Shown here: positions 44,521-53,193 of the stretch, in pieces
Layout: each line of letters begins with the position of its first letter
Position numbering within the stretch: the stretch's first letter is position 1
Source: BS150m-G50 sp964517435
Lineage (GTDB): Bacteria; CAIWAD01; BS150m-G50
Direction: 5' to 3'
Length of the DNA stretch: 64,000 nucleotides
Assembly: GCA_964517435.1 (NCBI GenBank)
Contig: CAZFEC010000003.1
Span: forward strand, 82,431-146,430
Made by a program: the position numbers and the translations under genes
The notes under the pieces: model-generated
What the model was told of the DNA's origin: nothing
Databases searched by the model: none
The model's input: only the letters and a program-made list of their open reading frames with translations

Positions 44521-45101
44521 TTCGCTTTTGACTCGGGTGAACGTCGCTTCTGCCCGCGCCGGCGTCCGCGGCGTTTCCCCGTTGAGCGCGAGCGCTGCTT
44601 GTCATCTTTATCAGCCGCGGTGGGTTTCGCTTCCGCTTTACCGGCTGCCGGCGCCGTTTCCGACTTGCCGGTGCGACGCCGAGTTTCCCCCTTGCCGCGC
44701 TGGCGCTTGGCAGGCTGACTTTCGGCACGCGTGCGCTTTGCTTCGCCGCCTCGGCTGCCGGAGCGCCCACCGGTACGGCTTACGGCTCGTCCCTTCAGCC
44801 CGAGCGTCTTGTTGGAGATCTCGACGGCGCCCTCGGTAAGCGGAGGGAGTTCCAGTTGCGAGGCGGTTTTCGCCAGGGTCTTCTGAAGACGCTCCAGCGC
44901 CTGCCGTTCACCGTGACCTTCGCCGCCTAATTTGAGTAATTCCGCGAAGAGCGGCTCCGCCGCCGGGTCGACCGGGTCAAGGCCGCGCCAGATTTCGACA
45001 ATCGTGACGAGGGTGTTCGTTCGGTCGCGCCGGGCGGGAATGATCTTTTCGTAGGTGAGCCAGAAGGCGTAACCCAGATGGTGTATCACGTAGAGTTGCA
45101 T
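44517..45101 (-). CDS. Unknown protein with long basic low-complexity tail
   Basis: A 194-residue protein. The N-terminal 105 residues form a small helical domain (MQLYVIHHLGYAFWLTYEKI, DPAAEPLFAELLKLGG) with no recognised family. Residues after about 105 are a disordered Arg/Lys/Gly/Ser/Ala tail (RTGGRSGSRGG, KRQRGKGETRRRTGK, KRRGRRRGQKRR), typical of nucleic-acid-binding or ribosome-associated tails. It is not exported by sequence. It lies two bases after ccsA and overlaps the macro-domain gene, so the operon links RNA/DNA binding with ADP-ribose chemistry. GTGATACA (45082, minus) encodes V-I-H at residues 4-6. Confidence 0.6.
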   Translation of the reverse strand: MQLYVIHHLGYAFWLTYEKIIPARRDRTNTLVTIVEIWRGLDPVDPAAEPLFAELLKLGGEGHGERQALERLQKTLAKTASQLELPPLTEGAVEISNKTLGLKGRAVSRTGGRSGSRGGEAKRTRAESQPAKRQRGKGETRRRTGKSETAPAAGKAEAKPTAADKDDKQRSRSTGKRRGRRRGQKRRSPESKAK

Positions 45102-45103
45102 GG

Positions 45104-46762
45104 CTAGCTATTCGAGTTTGATGAAGGTTGTGTCCCGAGCAGTTTGAACGCGGGCGCGGTAAACAGCAGGAAAACCGTTTCAAATGCGATGTAGACGAGC
45201 AAAAGCGGCGGTATGCGGCTGGCGGCGCCGCCCGCGTAGCTGTGCAGGCCGGTCAGAAAGTGGTTCACGCCGTAGTAGGTCATGATGACGGAAGCGAAAA
45301 CCACGACCGCGAGTATCGCCATTCCCCGCTGGCGCACCCATCCCCGCGCCCGGGCGTGGACGACGCCCAGGTAGAAGAGCAGGGTGATCAGCGACCAGGT
45401 CTCCTTGGGATCCCAGCCCCAGTAGCGTCCCCACGACTCGTTCGCCCACATCGCACCCAGGATGATGCCGGCGGCCAGGGTGACGATACCCAGCTGCAGG
45501 ACCCGGTAGGTGAAATCGGTCAGCTGCCGGCGCAGGTCGGTTTTGTCGGGCAGGAAGCGGTGGCCGATCAGCCAGATGTGTCCCAGACCCATGGCCAGGC
45601 CGAAAGCGGAGTAACTGATCAGGATGATGGTGACATGGAAGATCAGCCAGCTGGAACGGAGCACCGGTACCAGCGGATTGATAGTGATGTCGATCGCGGT
45701 CTGGTGCGCCAGTACCATGGCGATGAAGCCGAGGAGCCCTGTAATGATGGAGACGTAGTGTTCGCGGTACTTGAAGTTGAACAGCCAGGCGATCAGCACG
45801 AATCCCCAGATGATGAAGATCAGTGATTCGTACAGGTTCGAGAGAGGCGCCCGTCCGGCGATCAATGTGATGAAGTAGAGGCCCCAGCTGTGTAACAGCA
45901 AACCGATCAGATGCAGGGCGCCGTTCAGCCAGTAGAGGAAGCGCTGACGGAAGAAAAGCCCCAGCAACCCGGTAAGGATCAGCAGCAGATAGACCGTGAT
46001 CGCTTTGCGGAAAGGCCGGAAGTGATTGTAGAAGACCTCACGCTCCAGGCTCTGCCGGGTAGGACGGTTGGCGTATTGGAAGCCGTCCAGTTGCGCCCGC
46101 AGCTGTGATACACAGCTGTTGAAGGACGCGCCGTCCCGCTGTTGCCAGGCGGCAAGCATTTCGTTCCAGGTGGCGCGCAGGGTCGCCGTGGCGGTCTCCT
46201 CCAGGTTGCGCGGTGCCCCCGGGGAGGACCAGGCCGCCTGTTCATCGGCGAGATCCGGTACCAGCGTAAAGGCATAGCCGGTAAGCAAATCGGAACAGAG
46301 CAGCAGCTGCCCGTAGAGCCGCTGGGCGTAATCACGCATTGAGCCCAGCGTGCTTCCCTCCTCGCTGTGCAGCTCCTGGAGCAGCTTTTCCAGACCGGCG
46401 GCGCCGCGGATCTCCGCATAGGAGAAATACTTGCGGGTGGGATCCACCTCCAGGGCCTGGCGCAACGGCCGGTGATCTATGCGCAGGAGCGGTTCGTCAT
46501 ACCAGTCGTCGGGAACGGCGGTCATGTCCAGCAGCATGGTCAGTTGATCGTAGTTCTGGTACCGCAGCCGGCCGCAGATGCCGCGGACCGTCTCCCAGGC
46601 CCAGGAATCCAGCGGTTTATACCGGCCTTCGGCGAGGATTACCAGTGTCGCGAGTTCCTCCAGACCGGCATAGGCGGGCAGTTCCCGCCTGGCGGTTTCA
46701 GGTTGCGCCAGCGCGGAAGCCAGGCTGGTTAACAGAAAGCACCCGATTAAGATTCGCTTCAT
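45104..46762 (-). CDS. ccsA: Cytochrome c biogenesis protein CcsA/ResC-like with long N-terminal domain
   Basis: A 552-residue membrane protein. A signal peptide and a periplasmic domain of about 230 residues are followed by eight or so transmembrane helices. The haem-handling WWD motif is WANESWGRYWGWDPKETW at residues 439-456. Candidate haem-ligand His residues lie in HSWGLYF (291), WLIFHVT (376) and YGVNHFLTGLHSY. It exports haem and attaches it to apocytochromes in system II. The partner Ccs1/ResB is not in the window; the long N-domain may be lineage-specific. It is first in a minus-strand operon and divergent from rdgB. An antisense GTGATACA lies at 46105. Confidence 0.88.
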   Translation of the reverse strand: MKRILIGCFLLTSLASALAQPETARRELPAYAGLEELATLVILAEGRYKPLDSWAWETVRGICGRLRYQNYDQLTMLLDMTAVPDDWYDEPLLRIDHRPLRQALEVDPTRKYFSYAEIRGAAGLEKLLQELHSEEGSTLGSMRDYAQRLYGQLLLCSDLLTGYAFTLVPDLADEQAAWSSPGAPRNLEETATATLRATWNEMLAAWQQRDGASFNSCVSQLRAQLDGFQYANRPTRQSLEREVFYNHFRPFRKAITVYLLLILTGLLGLFFRQRFLYWLNGALHLIGLLLHSWGLYFITLIAGRAPLSNLYESLIFIIWGFVLIAWLFNFKYREHYVSIITGLLGFIAMVLAHQTAIDITINPLVPVLRSSWLIFHVTIILISYSAFGLAMGLGHIWLIGHRFLPDKTDLRRQLTDFTYRVLQLGIVTLAAGIILGAMWANESWGRYWGWDPKETWSLITLLFYLGVVHARARGWVRQRGMAILAVVVFASVIMTYYGVNHFLTGLHSYAGGAASRIPPLLLVYIAFETVFLLFTAPAFKLLGTQPSSNSNS

Positions 46763-46967
46763 CGTCGATCCTAATAGTTAGTAGCTGCATTGCGGCCAGT
46801 AAATGTGCGAAGCGAACCGTTGACCTGCAAACATGAAAAGCGGGAAGGAGCGGCGAGGTTGTCGACGACCGAGGTTACCTGGAACCAAAACCTGTAATCT
46901 TGCCGCTCCCGCAATAATTTGGCTAAATTAGGTGCAAACCAGACGGCAATCCCAGCCCGGGACAATC

Positions 46968-47582
46968 ATGATCGAATCACTGGCGTTCGCTACCGGCAAC
47001 CGCGACAAGGTCCGCGAAATCTCGCAATACCTCTCCGGCGTCGTGACGTCGCTCTACTGGCAGGACCACTATCCCACCTTCCATCCGCCGGAGGAAACCG
47101 GCGCCACCCTGCGGGAGAACGCACGCCTCAAAGCGCAGGCGTTCCACGCGGTGACCGGCATCCCCACCTGCGCTGATGACACCGGCTTATTCGTCGAGGC
47201 ATTGGACGGCCGCCCTGGAGTGCACTCCGCCCGTTACGCCGGCCTGCAGTCCAGCTACCGGGACAATCTGGAGCTGCTGCTTACGGAGCTGGGGGACGTT
47301 CCCCTCGAGCGACGGCAGGCGAGTTTCCGGACCGAAATCTGTTGCGTCTGGTCGGGGGGCGAGCACTTCCTGAGCGGCAGCTGTGAGGGAATCATCCTCC
47401 TGGAGCCGGAAGCGATAGAGGGCGCATTCGGCTACGACCCGGTTTTCCAGCCACGCGGCAGCGATCGCCCGTTCAGTTGCCTGAGCCTGATGGAGAAAAA
47501 CAGGATTTCACACCGCGGTCGCGCACTGGCAGCGCTCGTTCAATGGTTGACCGCCGTCGATCTCAAGGGAGAGACCGGATGA
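46968..47582 (+). CDS. rdgB: XTP/dITP diphosphatase (HAM1/RdgB)
   Basis: RdgB removes non-canonical purine nucleoside triphosphates. The 204-residue protein starts at ATG 46968 with FATGNRDKVREISQYL, the family opening. The catalytic block TCADDTGLFVEALDGRPGVHSARYAG is intact, as are FGYDPVFQP and the C-terminal ISHRGRALAAL. An upstream in-frame ATG at 46932 adds 12 poorly conserved residues. Its stop overlaps the M61 peptidase start (ATGA). Confidence 0.95.
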   Translation: MIESLAFATGNRDKVREISQYLSGVVTSLYWQDHYPTFHPPEETGATLRENARLKAQAFHAVTGIPTCADDTGLFVEALDGRPGVHSARYAGLQSSYRDNLELLLTELGDVPLERRQASFRTEICCVWSGGEHFLSGSCEGIILLEPEAIEGAFGYDPVFQPRGSDRPFSCLSLMEKNRISHRGRALAALVQWLTAVDLKGETG

Positions 47583-49351
47583 AACACACCTTATTCAGCC
47601 TTTGGCTGTGCTTGCTGGCGTCACTGCGGCTGGGCGCGAACACTCTCAACTACCAGGTCGCCGTCGACACCTGCGCCTGGGGCGATCTCGATCTCGAGCT
47701 GCGGTTCACGACGGCGGTCGCGAATCCGGTCGTGGCTCTGCCCAGCTGGATGCCGGGTGCCTGGCAGCTGGCCGATTACGCCCGTCATCTTAATGAGCTG
47801 ACCGTAACTGACGCGAGCGGAACCGAACTGGTACTGGAGCAGCTGGCGAACAACCGGTGGGAGATTCACTGTCCGCCGGGGGAAACGGTGACCCTGCGCT
47901 ATCGCTACCACAGCAGCGCACGCGGCTTCATGGGGCGCAAACTGAACAGCGCCGGCGGCACGCTCTTCGGTGCGTCCACCTTTATCTTCCCCGAGCAGGT
48001 ACTCGCGGAGCAGACGCTCGCGCAATCGGTCGAAGTGCAGTTACTGCTGCCGTCCGGCTGGGAGGTTCATACCGGCTTAAGTCCGGTGGCCGGGTCGCAT
48101 CCTCCCCGCTTCCGGGCCGCGGACTACCATCGACTGGTGGACAGTCCCTTTCAGCTCGGTACCGGTGATGTCCGTGAGTTCAAGGCGGGGGGCAAACCGA
48201 TAACCCTCGTCCTGCCGGTGGAGGGAGATTTCGAACGTGATACATACTGTGAAATGGTGGCGGCGCTGGTAGAGCGGGAAATCGCTTTCTTCGGCGGCGC
48301 GCCCTTCACTCGTTTTCTATTCTTTATCCACTACACCCGGGGCAACTCCGGCGGCGGCGGTCTGGAACATCGCAACTCCACCACCATCGGTCTGCCCCTC
48401 GCCCGGCTGCAATCCGATCCGCGTCTGACCCTGCCGATTCTGGCGCACGAACTCTTTCACGCCTGGAATATGAAGCATTTCTTTCCCCGCGGTTTCGGCG
48501 CCTTCGACTACCAGGAGCCTCTGCGTACCACCGCACTCTGGCTGGGGGAGGGCGTTACCGAGTATTATGGTTGGCTGTTGTCGGTGCGGACCGGTTTCAT
48601 CACCCCGGCGGAATTCTACGACAAGATCGCAAGTGAAATCGCCACGCTGGAGGCAACTCCGGCGCGTGATACAATGAGCGTGGCGGAGGCGTCGCGTACA
48701 GTCTGGGAACAGGGTTACGCCTCCGGCGCCGTTTCCTTTTACAACAAGGGCTTTCTGCTCGCATTGATGCTTGACTGCGCGATCCGGAGTGGGACGGCCG
48801 ACCGTCGCAGCCTCGACGACGCCATGCGCGAACTCAACCGGCGTTTCGGAGGAGCGGCGGGCTATACCGACGCGGATCTGATCAGGCACTTCAGTGAGGC
48901 CAGGGGCCACGATCTCAGCGGCTGGTTCGAGCATTATGTCACCGGCACCGAACCGCTTGACTACGCCGTCGTGCTGCGGAAACTGGGCTTACGGCTGGCC
49001 CTGGAACGACGCCCGGTCGGTTGGATCGGTGACCTGACCCTGTTCGGTCCCGAACACCGTTTCTATATGGTGGGACCGCAGACGCCACTGGGACGCGCCG
49101 GCATTGCCCGGGGTGACGCGCTGCTCAGTATCGACGACTGGCGGGTGACGGACGTCGCCGCTGCTGCCGATCGGATCGCCGCTCTGGCGCCCGGCAGTGA
49201 GGTGGAACTGACACTCGAACGGGGGGGGCGTCAACTGCAGCTGTCGCTGCCGGTCCTCCGCCGGGATGAAGTCACCGCTCAGGTCGACACCGATCCCGTC
49301 GCTACTTCCGCGCAAAAGGAGCGGCGCCGGCAGTGGCTTTCCGGCGAATAA
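47579..49351 (+). CDS. Exported M61-family metallopeptidase with C-terminal PDZ domain
   Basis: A 590-residue protein with signal peptide (LWLCLLASLRLGA). An N-terminal beta domain (about 22-190) has the M61 pattern PSWMPGAWQLADYARH. The zinc site is HELFH at 290-294, with the third ligand Glu in WLGEGVTEYY (321-330) and the substrate-side GGGGLEHRNST near 260. The PDZ domain (about 485-575) contains GPQTPLGRAGIARGDALLSIDDW. M61 enzymes are aminopeptidases favouring Gly/Ala. Two GTGATACA octamers (48237, 48665) both encode R-D-T. Confidence 0.9.
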   Translation: MKHTLFSLWLCLLASLRLGANTLNYQVAVDTCAWGDLDLELRFTTAVANPVVALPSWMPGAWQLADYARHLNELTVTDASGTELVLEQLANNRWEIHCPPGETVTLRYRYHSSARGFMGRKLNSAGGTLFGASTFIFPEQVLAEQTLAQSVEVQLLLPSGWEVHTGLSPVAGSHPPRFRAADYHRLVDSPFQLGTGDVREFKAGGKPITLVLPVEGDFERDTYCEMVAALVEREIAFFGGAPFTRFLFFIHYTRGNSGGGGLEHRNSTTIGLPLARLQSDPRLTLPILAHELFHAWNMKHFFPRGFGAFDYQEPLRTTALWLGEGVTEYYGWLLSVRTGFITPAEFYDKIASEIATLEATPARDTMSVAEASRTVWEQGYASGAVSFYNKGFLLALMLDCAIRSGTADRRSLDDAMRELNRRFGGAAGYTDADLIRHFSEARGHDLSGWFEHYVTGTEPLDYAVVLRKLGLRLALERRPVGWIGDLTLFGPEHRFYMVGPQTPLGRAGIARGDALLSIDDWRVTDVAAAADRIAALAPGSEVELTLERGGRQLQLSLPVLRRDEVTAQVDTDPVATSAQKERRRQWLSGE

Positions 49352-49462
49352 GCGTCTGCGTGCTCGGTGCGCCTCTGAAACTTGAGTCAGAGCCCGCGCG
49401 TGATACATTCCGCACCGGACCAGGCTGACGCCGACAGATTCCTGGAGAATTATCCGCAGTGT

Positions 49463-49490
49463 TGTAACATCTGTGCACTTACAGCGTTAT
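49463..49490 (+). promoter_or_regulatory. Candidate ECF-type promoter for the sigma operon
   Basis: TGTAACA (49463-49469), 15 bases, then CGTTAT (49485-49490): an ECF-like promoter architecture (xxAAC / CGTxx). The sigma gene ATG at 49501 is only 10 bases after the -10 and has no Shine-Dalgarno, so the transcript would be leaderless or nearly so. ECF sigma factors usually read their own promoter. Pattern match only. Confidence 0.35.
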
Positions 49491-49500
49491 ATCTACAGAC

Positions 49501-50013
49501 ATGAATCAGGATCAATACACGGAGCTGATCTCCCGGCACGGTGACGACCTGTTCAACTATGCCAGCTACATGCTGAAGAACAGGGAAGATGCCGCTGACG
49601 TAGTGCAGGAGGTCTTCCTTAAGTGCTGGCAGAACCGGGAGCGGATTGAACCTGAAAAGGGGTTCAACTGGCTTTTACGGGTCGCCTGCCGCCGCTGTCT
49701 GGATCTGTTGCGACGGCGTCACCGCGGTTTCCGCCGCTTCCTGTCCCTGGAGAGCAGTCAACTGGAGCAGCTGCCGGACCGGCGCCAGAATCCGGAAGCC
49801 GACTTTCAGCGCCGCGAGCAGGGTCGCCAACTGGAACGGGCACTGTCGACCCTGCCTCCGCGTGAACAGAGCATCCTGCTGCTCTATTACTTCCAGGAAC
49901 TGGACTACGCTGAAATCGCGGTGGTGATGGAGATGAAGACCGGGGCGGTGCGAACCAGCGCTCACCGTTCCCGTCGACGATTGTCGCGGCTGCTGAATGA
50001 TGCCGGGAGCTGA
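49501..50013 (+). CDS. ECF RNA polymerase sigma factor
   Basis: A 170-residue group IV sigma factor. Region 2 (about 10-75) contains YASYMLKNREDAADVVQEVFLKCWQN, and region 4 (about 110-165) contains LSTLPPREQSILLLYYFQELDYAEIAVVMEMKTGAVRTSAHRSRRRL, the helix-turn-helix for the -35. It is followed by a zinc-finger anti-sigma factor and a DUF4252-like exported protein, a set widespread in Bacteroidetes. The trigger and regulon are unknown. Confidence 0.93.
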   Translation: MNQDQYTELISRHGDDLFNYASYMLKNREDAADVVQEVFLKCWQNRERIEPEKGFNWLLRVACRRCLDLLRRRHRGFRRFLSLESSQLEQLPDRRQNPEADFQRREQGRQLERALSTLPPREQSILLLYYFQELDYAEIAVVMEMKTGAVRTSAHRSRRRLSRLLNDAGS

Positions 50014-50041
50014 GCCCACCGGCCAAACTGGAGAAACCACC

Positions 50042-50596
50042 TTGAACGAGAGTTGTCAATCGATTCAATCCAGGCTGCGCGATTTCCTGCGCGAGCAGAT
50101 GCCGGCCGCGGAGCGGCAACAGGTACAGGAGCACCTGGCCCATTGCGGCGACTGCCAGGCCAGACTGCGGGAGGAGAAGCGTTTACGCGAGTTGTTCGCA
50201 TCCCTGCCACGCCAAAGCTGCCCCGCTGATCTCCGTTCCCGTCTTGAACAGCCGGCTCAGCTGCCTTTGCGTCGGGAAGCCCGCAGTCCCGGCCGCCGGG
50301 CCAGGTGGTCGGCGGCTTTGTCAGTCGCGGTGGCAGCCCTCCTGGTCATCGCGCTCTGGCCCCGGACGCCGGCACCGGTTGATCAGGCGGAGTCGCTTTC
50401 TCCGGCGCAGCGGAACCGTGTCCTTACACAATACCATTGGAGCCTGGCACTGGTGGCCGCCAAACTGCACCAGGGCAGCGCGCAGGCTCAGACGACCCTG
50501 ACCGAATACGATGCAATTGAGATTATAAACTCCGCCCTTGCCGCAGCGGCAAAATCACCTTTGCTGCGGCAACGGCGACAGAGCAATGGAGGCTGA
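50042..50596 (+). CDS. Zinc-finger anti-sigma factor (membrane-anchored)
   Basis: The N-terminal anti-sigma domain has the ZAS pattern HLAHCGDC (HxxxCxxC) near residue 40 with an upstream Cys (ESCQSI). One transmembrane helix (WSAALSVAVAALLVIALW) near residue 100 places the C-terminal 70 residues in the periplasm. I chose TTG 50042, preceded by GGAGA; an ATG at 49997 inside the sigma gene would add 15 residues. It would hold the adjacent ECF sigma factor inactive. The sensory part has no known domain. Confidence 0.82.
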   Translation: MNESCQSIQSRLRDFLREQMPAAERQQVQEHLAHCGDCQARLREEKRLRELFASLPRQSCPADLRSRLEQPAQLPLRREARSPGRRARWSAALSVAVAALLVIALWPRTPAPVDQAESLSPAQRNRVLTQYHWSLALVAAKLHQGSAQAQTTLTEYDAIEIINSALAAAAKSPLLRQRRQSNGG

Positions 50597-50598
50597 TC

Positions 50599-51153
50599 AT
50601 GTATCAATTCTCAGTTAAACTCATAATCCTCTGTCTGGGATTCTGTCTGACGCTGGCCAACGCTGTTGCAGGCAGCACCGAACATCCTCCCGGGTGGGTG
50701 GATTTCGACCAGATCGAAATACCCGCCGACGCGTCCGAGGTCACCGAGATCGATCTCAACCCGTTTATTCTGGGTCTGGCCGAGTTAGACGACGACAGTG
50801 CGTTGGAAAAGATGATCTCCATCCGGGTTAAAACCTTCAGTGTTGATTCCAGCGACTTCGATGAGTTGAAAGGCAGACTGCTGGAGATAGAGAACGAATT
50901 GCCCAAGGATAGCTGGACACATATTGTCAGGGTCAGCCGGCCGGATGAATTCGTCAACATCAGTTTTTGCTCCCAGGAATCAATCGCCCAGGGCTTGTTG
51001 ATCATGACTGTGGACACCGACGAAGTAACCCTGATCAACATGGTCGGGGAGATCAACCTGAGTGATCTGGAAGGACTTGAACTCGACGCCGCTGCTATGG
51101 ACAGCCTGCGGGAGGCTTTTCAGGAGGAGGATATAGAAAAAGAGGAAGAATGA
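50599..51153 (+). CDS. Exported DUF4252-like protein
   Basis: A 184-residue exported protein (signal peptide to about residue 25, ANAVAG). The mature part has SALEKMISIRVKTFSVDSSDFDELKGRLLEIENEL then SWTHIVRVSRPDEFVNISF and LIMTVDTDEVTLINMVGEINLSDLEGL. This order of elements fits DUF4252, a family repeatedly found behind ECF sigma/anti-sigma pairs in Bacteroidetes. The function is unknown. The acidic C-terminus (EEDIEKEEE) is unusual. It starts two bases after the anti-sigma stop. Confidence 0.7.
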   Translation: MYQFSVKLIILCLGFCLTLANAVAGSTEHPPGWVDFDQIEIPADASEVTEIDLNPFILGLAELDDDSALEKMISIRVKTFSVDSSDFDELKGRLLEIENELPKDSWTHIVRVSRPDEFVNISFCSQESIAQGLLIMTVDTDEVTLINMVGEINLSDLEGLELDAAAMDSLREAFQEEDIEKEEE

Positions 51154-51225
51154 CGGATCTCTTATATGCAGTCAGGTTCAATACGCCATTCTATATTCAT
51201 CAACAGATAACATAGTTTGTATCAC

Positions 51226-51258
51226 AGCCGATTGCGGTGCGCAGTCGGCTTTCTTTAT
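51226..51258 (+). terminator. Terminator of the sigma operon, abutting an octamer
   Basis: AGCCGATTGC pairs with GCAGTCGGCT (10 pairs including one G-T) over a 5-base loop, followed by TTCTTTAT. The first base of the stem directly follows TGTATCAC (51218-51225). Confidence 0.75.
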
Positions 51259-51333
51259 CGGAGCGGGTATAACTACATCGGCAGCGGCCGGCGACAGGCT
51301 GATTCTCACTGACCGTTATCCGGAAATGGGCAT

Positions 51334-51364
51334 AAAAAAAGCGGTGAGGGGCAATCTCACCGCT
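51334..51364 (-). terminator. Terminator for the minus-strand glycan operon
   Basis: AGCGGTGAG (51340-51348) and CTCACCGCT (51356-51364) form a perfect 9-bp stem. On the minus strand it is followed by seven T (A-run 51334-51340 on the plus strand). It lies about 300 bases after the PHP gene. Confidence 0.8.
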
Positions 51365-51660
51365 ATACTCATTCTTGCGGGCGCATAACTTATTTTTCAC
51401 CCGAAGCGAGTTTACTCCTTCTGAATTTCGGCGGCAGTCCCAAGGCACAAAGGACAGGCTGAACTCCCTGGCGGTTGAATAGTTCTAATTCAGCAGGCCG
51501 AAGTTCATAGTTTCAATTCATCTCTTAGCAAAATGAATGCCAACCAAGTACAGCGACTGGTATGTATTAATATTACAAATAGTTAGAAAATTCTGACAAT
51601 TATTAGAAAGTGCATTTAATACTTGACATTGATCAATATTGTTCAGTATCCGTCGCTTTT
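51365..51660. other. Gene-free AT-rich stretch between convergent operons
   Basis: This holds no credible gene. The last 150 bases are AT-rich, with repeated TATTA/ATTAG words. It lies in the 3' region of the PHP gene, before its terminator. Nothing else was recognised. Confidence 0.4.
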
Positions 51661-53193
51661 TCACTGCCGATAGAGAGGATTGCTGAAGAGACGGTGACCA
51701 AATGCGGTCCGGGCGGAGAAGCGGATGTACTCACTCGCGGCGGATACCGGTAGTTGCAGGCTGATATCCTGGCGCAACGCCCGGTTCGGAGTCAACGGGT
51801 AAGAACGTTCCCCCTGCTTTCCCCCGCTATGCAGCAACAGTTCAGTAAAAAAACCGTAATCCTCACTGCTGGCCAGGTGCAGTCGACAGGCGGCATCAAA
51901 ACACAGCCGATCCAACCTGAATTCTCCCGCCTGTTCCACACTCAGCAGCGGGCCCTCTGTGATCAGCGAGCGACCCTGCCGCAGCTCGGTCAGAATCGCC
52001 TCCGGCTCCAGGTGCGAGACACGGACCACGGTCTGCCAGCCGCCGGTGCGGTTGCGTTCGCTGCGCTCGATGGTGCTGAAGGGAATCCGCATGCGGCGCG
52101 ACTGGTTGAAATCGCCGTGTGCGTCATTCCCGGCGACGATGTAAGTGCGTCTGCCTCGCGTCAGTTGCTCACGCCAGAGCGCCAGGCCGGCTTCCAGCTC
52201 AGAGGTTTGTCCGCCGTTCGCCACCTGCAGATGGTTCAATTGATCGCATTCAGCGAGGTCCCATGCGGAACGAAGTAACAGCACGCGCTCCAGCCAGCCG
52301 GGACGGGAACGGGGATGGGCGGCAATTGCCAGCGCCTCGCCAGTAAGTTGCTCCAATACCTGCGGAAGTGCGTACTCAGAACGCCGTTGCCAATTGCGGC
52401 CGCTGTCGCCGGAGCCCGGCACCAGCTTTTCATGTCCCAGGAGCAGGAGGTGGATATTACGCTCCCGGCTGGAACGGACCGACACCTCTTCCGCCGCGAG
52501 CAACAGACGTTCGGGATCAGCCGCATTGAGTTGCTCAACTTCCCGACGCCGTCGCTCCCAGTTGCCCGGAGTGTCGAAATCGTAGGAGTGATCCGTTACC
52601 GCGGTGAAGTCCAGCTCCAGGGCGCGCATCGCCTCCTGTAACAGCGGCAGCGGTGCGCCGAACTCCACCTGATCGCGGCTGTAGCAGGAATGCCAGTGCA
52701 GGTCTCCGCGTCGAAAGCCGGGTAACCTGGGTGTGTCGTCCTGGTTTAGATAGATCGTGAACGGCCGGTAGCGTCCCGGATAGATGTCGTTGACGAACTC
52801 CCGCCGCCGGTTTCCTTGCCGCAGCGTGAACCTGACCCGGCAGCGCAGATAGCGCTGTGCGGGCGGCAGGGGGATTCGGAAAACCTGAGCGTGCCACTCC
52901 CGGTCCAAATCCGCCTCAAAAGGCACGCTGAAGCAGCTGCCGGGCGGCCCCGCGAATTCCACTCTGATCGACTCCAGCCGGGCGGGATGAAGCTGGGCAT
53001 CCTTGACGATCAGGAACAGAGGCAGGTGACTGCTGCCACGGGGGAGCCGCCAGGGGATGTCGAACAGGACTTCCGGCCACGCCCGGTAGAGCGGGTGCCA
53101 GGGAAACCAGGATCGTCGCCAGTGGATCTCCGTGTAGCCGGTGACAAGAGCCGGATGCCAGTCTGCGCGCTGAAACGGAGCTGGTTTCATCAT
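51661..53193 (-). CDS. PHP-domain metallohydrolase (CehA/McbA-like)
   Basis: From ATG 53193 (ATGA overlap with the upstream GT2 gene) the protein has 510 residues. An N-terminal beta-rich domain (about 1-160) precedes a PHP phosphoesterase domain. PHP metal motifs are RGDLHWHSCYSRD (HxH), TDHSYDF, AIAAHPRSRPG and AGNDAHGDF. A C-terminal beta domain ends it. It has no signal peptide. PHP enzymes hydrolyse phosphoesters or related bonds; the CehA-like type often handles extracellular or phosphorylated glycans. It is last in the glycan operon. Confidence 0.8.
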   Translation of the reverse strand: MMKPAPFQRADWHPALVTGYTEIHWRRSWFPWHPLYRAWPEVLFDIPWRLPRGSSHLPLFLIVKDAQLHPARLESIRVEFAGPPGSCFSVPFEADLDREWHAQVFRIPLPPAQRYLRCRVRFTLRQGNRRREFVNDIYPGRYRPFTIYLNQDDTPRLPGFRRGDLHWHSCYSRDQVEFGAPLPLLQEAMRALELDFTAVTDHSYDFDTPGNWERRRREVEQLNAADPERLLLAAEEVSVRSSRERNIHLLLLGHEKLVPGSGDSGRNWQRRSEYALPQVLEQLTGEALAIAAHPRSRPGWLERVLLLRSAWDLAECDQLNHLQVANGGQTSELEAGLALWREQLTRGRRTYIVAGNDAHGDFNQSRRMRIPFSTIERSERNRTGGWQTVVRVSHLEPEAILTELRQGRSLITEGPLLSVEQAGEFRLDRLCFDAACRLHLASSEDYGFFTELLLHSGGKQGERSYPLTPNRALRQDISLQLPVSAASEYIRFSARTAFGHRLFSNPLYRQ

